Part shown: in pieces, positions 55,812 through 57,067 of the stretch | Numbering within the stretch: position 1 is the first letter of the stretch | Layout of the letters: every line of letters starts with the position of its first letter | The notes under the pieces: generated by a model | Told to the model about the DNA's origin: nothing | The model's input: the letters and a program-made list of their open reading frames with translations, nothing else | The model's database searches: none | Made by a program: the position numbers and the translations under genes | NCBI GenBank assembly: GCA_015062435.1 | Contig: SUUR01000008.1 | Coordinates: forward strand, 1 to 57,067 | From: Alphaproteobacteria bacterium | Lineage (GTDB): Bacteria > Pseudomonadota > Alphaproteobacteria > RF32 > CAG-239 | Direction of reading: 5' to 3' | Length of the DNA: 57,067 bases

Positions 55812-56172
55812 ATGCCGGCATATTTAATTTTAGGAAACATATTTTCTTTATTGTCGGCAACTTGCATTGCCGTTTCAGCTATTAAAAAAAAGTAAAAAAG
55901 ATTTTATGTATTGGCAAATCGGAGATCCACTTTTCGGAATTGCAACATGCATTGTGCTTTCGGCTTATGCGGCGCTTGTTATCAGTGTGGTTTGCCTTAT
56001 TCGTAATATTTTATCTTATAAAGGCAAAAAAATTAATTTTATAAATTATAAATATTTGCATATTAACACTGTTCTTTATTTAATTAAAAGGATATTCCAT
56101 GATAACACAAAACAGATGGCAGCATATTTTAGGTGTAGCAAGAAAATGCAGAGAATATGCCGCAAAATTTAG
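55812..56172 (+). pseudogene. Frameshifted YgjV-like small membrane protein
   Basis: The first frame (55812-55895) gives PAYLILGNIFSLLSATCIAVSAI and stops after a run of Lys. The neighbouring frame continues with MYWQIGDPLFGIATCIVLSAYAALVISVVCLIRNILSYK, and removing one A from the A8 tract near 55884-55891 joins them into one protein like the two-to-three-helix Imp-YgjV family. Beyond the SYKGK segment the sequence degenerates and overlaps the next gene. Either it is a pseudogene or the A8 tract allows on/off slippage. It is 4 nt after the COG3323-like stop. Confidence 0.65.
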
Positions 56173-56539
56173 ACCTGATGACAGTAAATTCACCGAAGAT
56201 ATGTTTTTACTCGGAATGCTCCATGATATGGGATATGAATTTAATCAAAGTAATTCTTCTCATGCGGCAGTCGGTGGAGAAATATTAAAGCGCAATGATT
56301 ATCGCTATTGGCAAGAAGTATCTCTACATGGAAATGAAAAAGTTGATAATATGACAGATGAACTGTTTATTTTGAATTGTGCAGATATGTCAACAGGTCC
56401 AAACGGTGAAGATTTTTCTTTTATTGAAAGATTAGAAGAAATAGCCTTAAGATTTGGGAAAGATGCAGATGCTTACAAAAAATGTGTTATAGAAGTTGAA
56501 AAATTAAGATCTGATAAAAGGTATGAAAAAATAAGTTAA
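56099..56539 (+). CDS. HD-domain hydrolase
   Basis: Protein of 146 aa with the HD metal motif: RWQHILGVARKC (first His), MLHDMGYEF (His-Asp) and NCADMSTGPNG (late Asp). This is a small HD phosphohydrolase; the substrate is not known. AAAAGGA lies 6 nt before the start. It ends the cassette that begins at 55481, just before the second 23-bp repeat. Confidence 0.82.
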   Translation: MITQNRWQHILGVARKCREYAAKFRPDDSKFTEDMFLLGMLHDMGYEFNQSNSSHAAVGGEILKRNDYRYWQEVSLHGNEKVDNMTDELFILNCADMSTGPNGEDFSFIERLEEIALRFGKDADAYKKCVIEVEKLRSDKRYEKIS

Positions 56540-56572
56540 AACAACTCCAGCTTATACTTCAACTGCTTACAT

Positions 56573-56595
56573 TCATCATAATTTTCAGTCCGATA
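56573..56595 (+). repeat. 23-bp direct repeat, copy 2
   Basis: Perfect match to 55265-55287, 1308 bp away in the same orientation. It is also followed by a small hairpin (ATTGC-aaa-GCAAT). It lies in the gap between the HD hydrolase and the convergent dinD-like gene. Confidence 0.9.
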
Positions 56596-56622
56596 ATTGC
56601 AAAGCAATGGGTTATGAGTGGC

Positions 56623-57067
56623 TTACTGTTTGTCTTCAGGCTTGTCTATTTTCTTTTGTTTAGGCTTAACGGGCAAATAATTTTCATTCGTTACAACTTT
56701 CTGTCCTGTTCGTTCTTCAAAATCTTTCTTAGCACGTTTAGAAATGTTACCGCCAATTTTTGCTGCTTTTTTATTTTCTTTCATTCCTGTTGCATTTGTA
56801 TTTTCTGCAACCTGTCTGGTTGAAAGTTCCGCCAAAGCTGTAAAAATGAGTTCTGCTTCACTCATATGGTCTCGTAAATTTTGTGATTTTAGGCCTTTTA
56901 ATTGTTTATGCTCTTTAACAGACAATCCTGACCATTCCTGGTGAATAATATTTGTTAAAACGGCATATTCCTCATCTTTAGTAATTTCGTGCTTTTTCCA
57001 ATAATCTGTAAGTTTATTACGGGTTTCCTGTCCCATCATTCGTTGTTGTATCCATTTTTCGGAATGA
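56623..57067 (-). CDS. DinD-like DNA-damage-inducible protein, C-terminal part, cut by the window edge
   Basis: The frame stays open to the right edge, so the 5' part is outside the window. The visible residues include GQETRNKLTDYWKKH, LSVKEHKQLKGLKSQNLRDHMSEAELIFTALAELSTRQVAENTNATG, and KKAAKIGGNISKRAKKDFEERTGQKVVTNENYL, characteristic of the DinD C-terminal region. E. coli DinD is SOS-induced and inhibits RecA filament activity. In-frame codons upstream of the two ATGs (57036, 57039) fit the family, so those are internal Met residues. A Lys/Pro-rich tail follows. Confidence 0.8.
   Translation of the reverse strand, partial: HSEKWIQQRMMGQETRNKLTDYWKKHEITKDEEYAVLTNIIHQEWSGLSVKEHKQLKGLKSQNLRDHMSEAELIFTALAELSTRQVAENTNATGMKENKKAAKIGGNISKRAKKDFEERTGQKVVTNENYLPVKPKQKKIDKPEDKQ

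Overview
The window is AT-rich chromosomal DNA of an alphaproteobacterium. The strongest lineage markers are a DUF2336 protein, the DUF3576 lipoprotein–leuS–lptE–holA block, addB–addA–trxA, an NfuA-type Fe-S carrier and a DUF2333 protein. My inference is a Rhodospirillales-like or host-associated lineage with a rearranged, AT-rich genome. This rests on gene families and order only; there is no 16S rRNA here. No IS element, integrase, phage structural gene or CRISPR array is visible.

Layout. 1-302 is non-coding with REP-like palindromes. 303-1414 encodes two homologous Cys-rich secreted proteins. 1411-7122 (minus) is a class I glutamine amidotransferase plus an aerotolerance-like cluster (DUF4381, BatA, a BatB-BatC fusion, BatD) without moxR or DUF58. 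7254-17704 holds tyrS, a divergent AnmK-like kinase, an M50-like membrane protease, rplQ, htpG, a 2[4Fe-4S] ferredoxin, a PfkB kinase and typA. 17890-26701 (plus) runs murJ, DUF2333, nfuA, a Bax-like glucosaminidase, DUF2336, an unusual GAF/HD-GYP protein, a glyoxalase II-like hydrolase and a charged coiled-coil protein. 26716-32259 is mainly the minus-strand DUF3576–leuS–lptE–holA operon. 32397-45041 is a long plus-strand run: rsmB, three poorly characterised genes (a degraded Rossmann reductase-like protein, a degraded MraY/WecA-like membrane protein, a TPR protein), rph, rdgB, addB, addA, trxA; grpE converges on it. 45825-54047 holds an orphan glycogen/starch synthase, a (GATAA)14 array, tRNA-Ser(TGA), rplA-rplK split from their usual partners, a second AnmK-like gene, mscL with a zinc ribbon, murA with an overlapping 46-codon gene, and a META-domain lipoprotein.

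From 54242 to the right edge the DNA looks accessory. A tRNA-Thr(GGT) gene is followed by an exact 21-bp second copy of its 3' end 211 bp downstream, an inverted degenerate copy between them, and a third tRNA-end-like sequence with an orphan terminator near 55300. Beyond lie an unknown ORF, a COG3323-like protein, a YgjV-like membrane gene broken in an A8 tract, an HD hydrolase and the 3' part of a dinD-like gene cut by the window edge. A 23-bp perfect direct repeat (55265 and 56573) brackets the three-gene cassette. I read this as the edge of an eroded tRNA-Thr island.

Functional themes are envelope and peptidoglycan metabolism (murJ, murA, two AnmK-like genes, Bax-like, lptE, mscL), translation (tyrS, leuS, L1, L11, L17, typA, rsmB, rph), DNA repair (AddAB, DinD-like) and stress or redox (HtpG, GrpE, TrxA, ferredoxin, NfuA, GloB). 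The best candidates for undescribed biology are the tRNA-Thr-associated repeat region, the CPFD Cys-rich secreted family, the three-gene module between rsmB and rph, the paired motif-deviant AnmK proteins, and the typA leader with mini-ORFs and a box shared with the PfkB gene.
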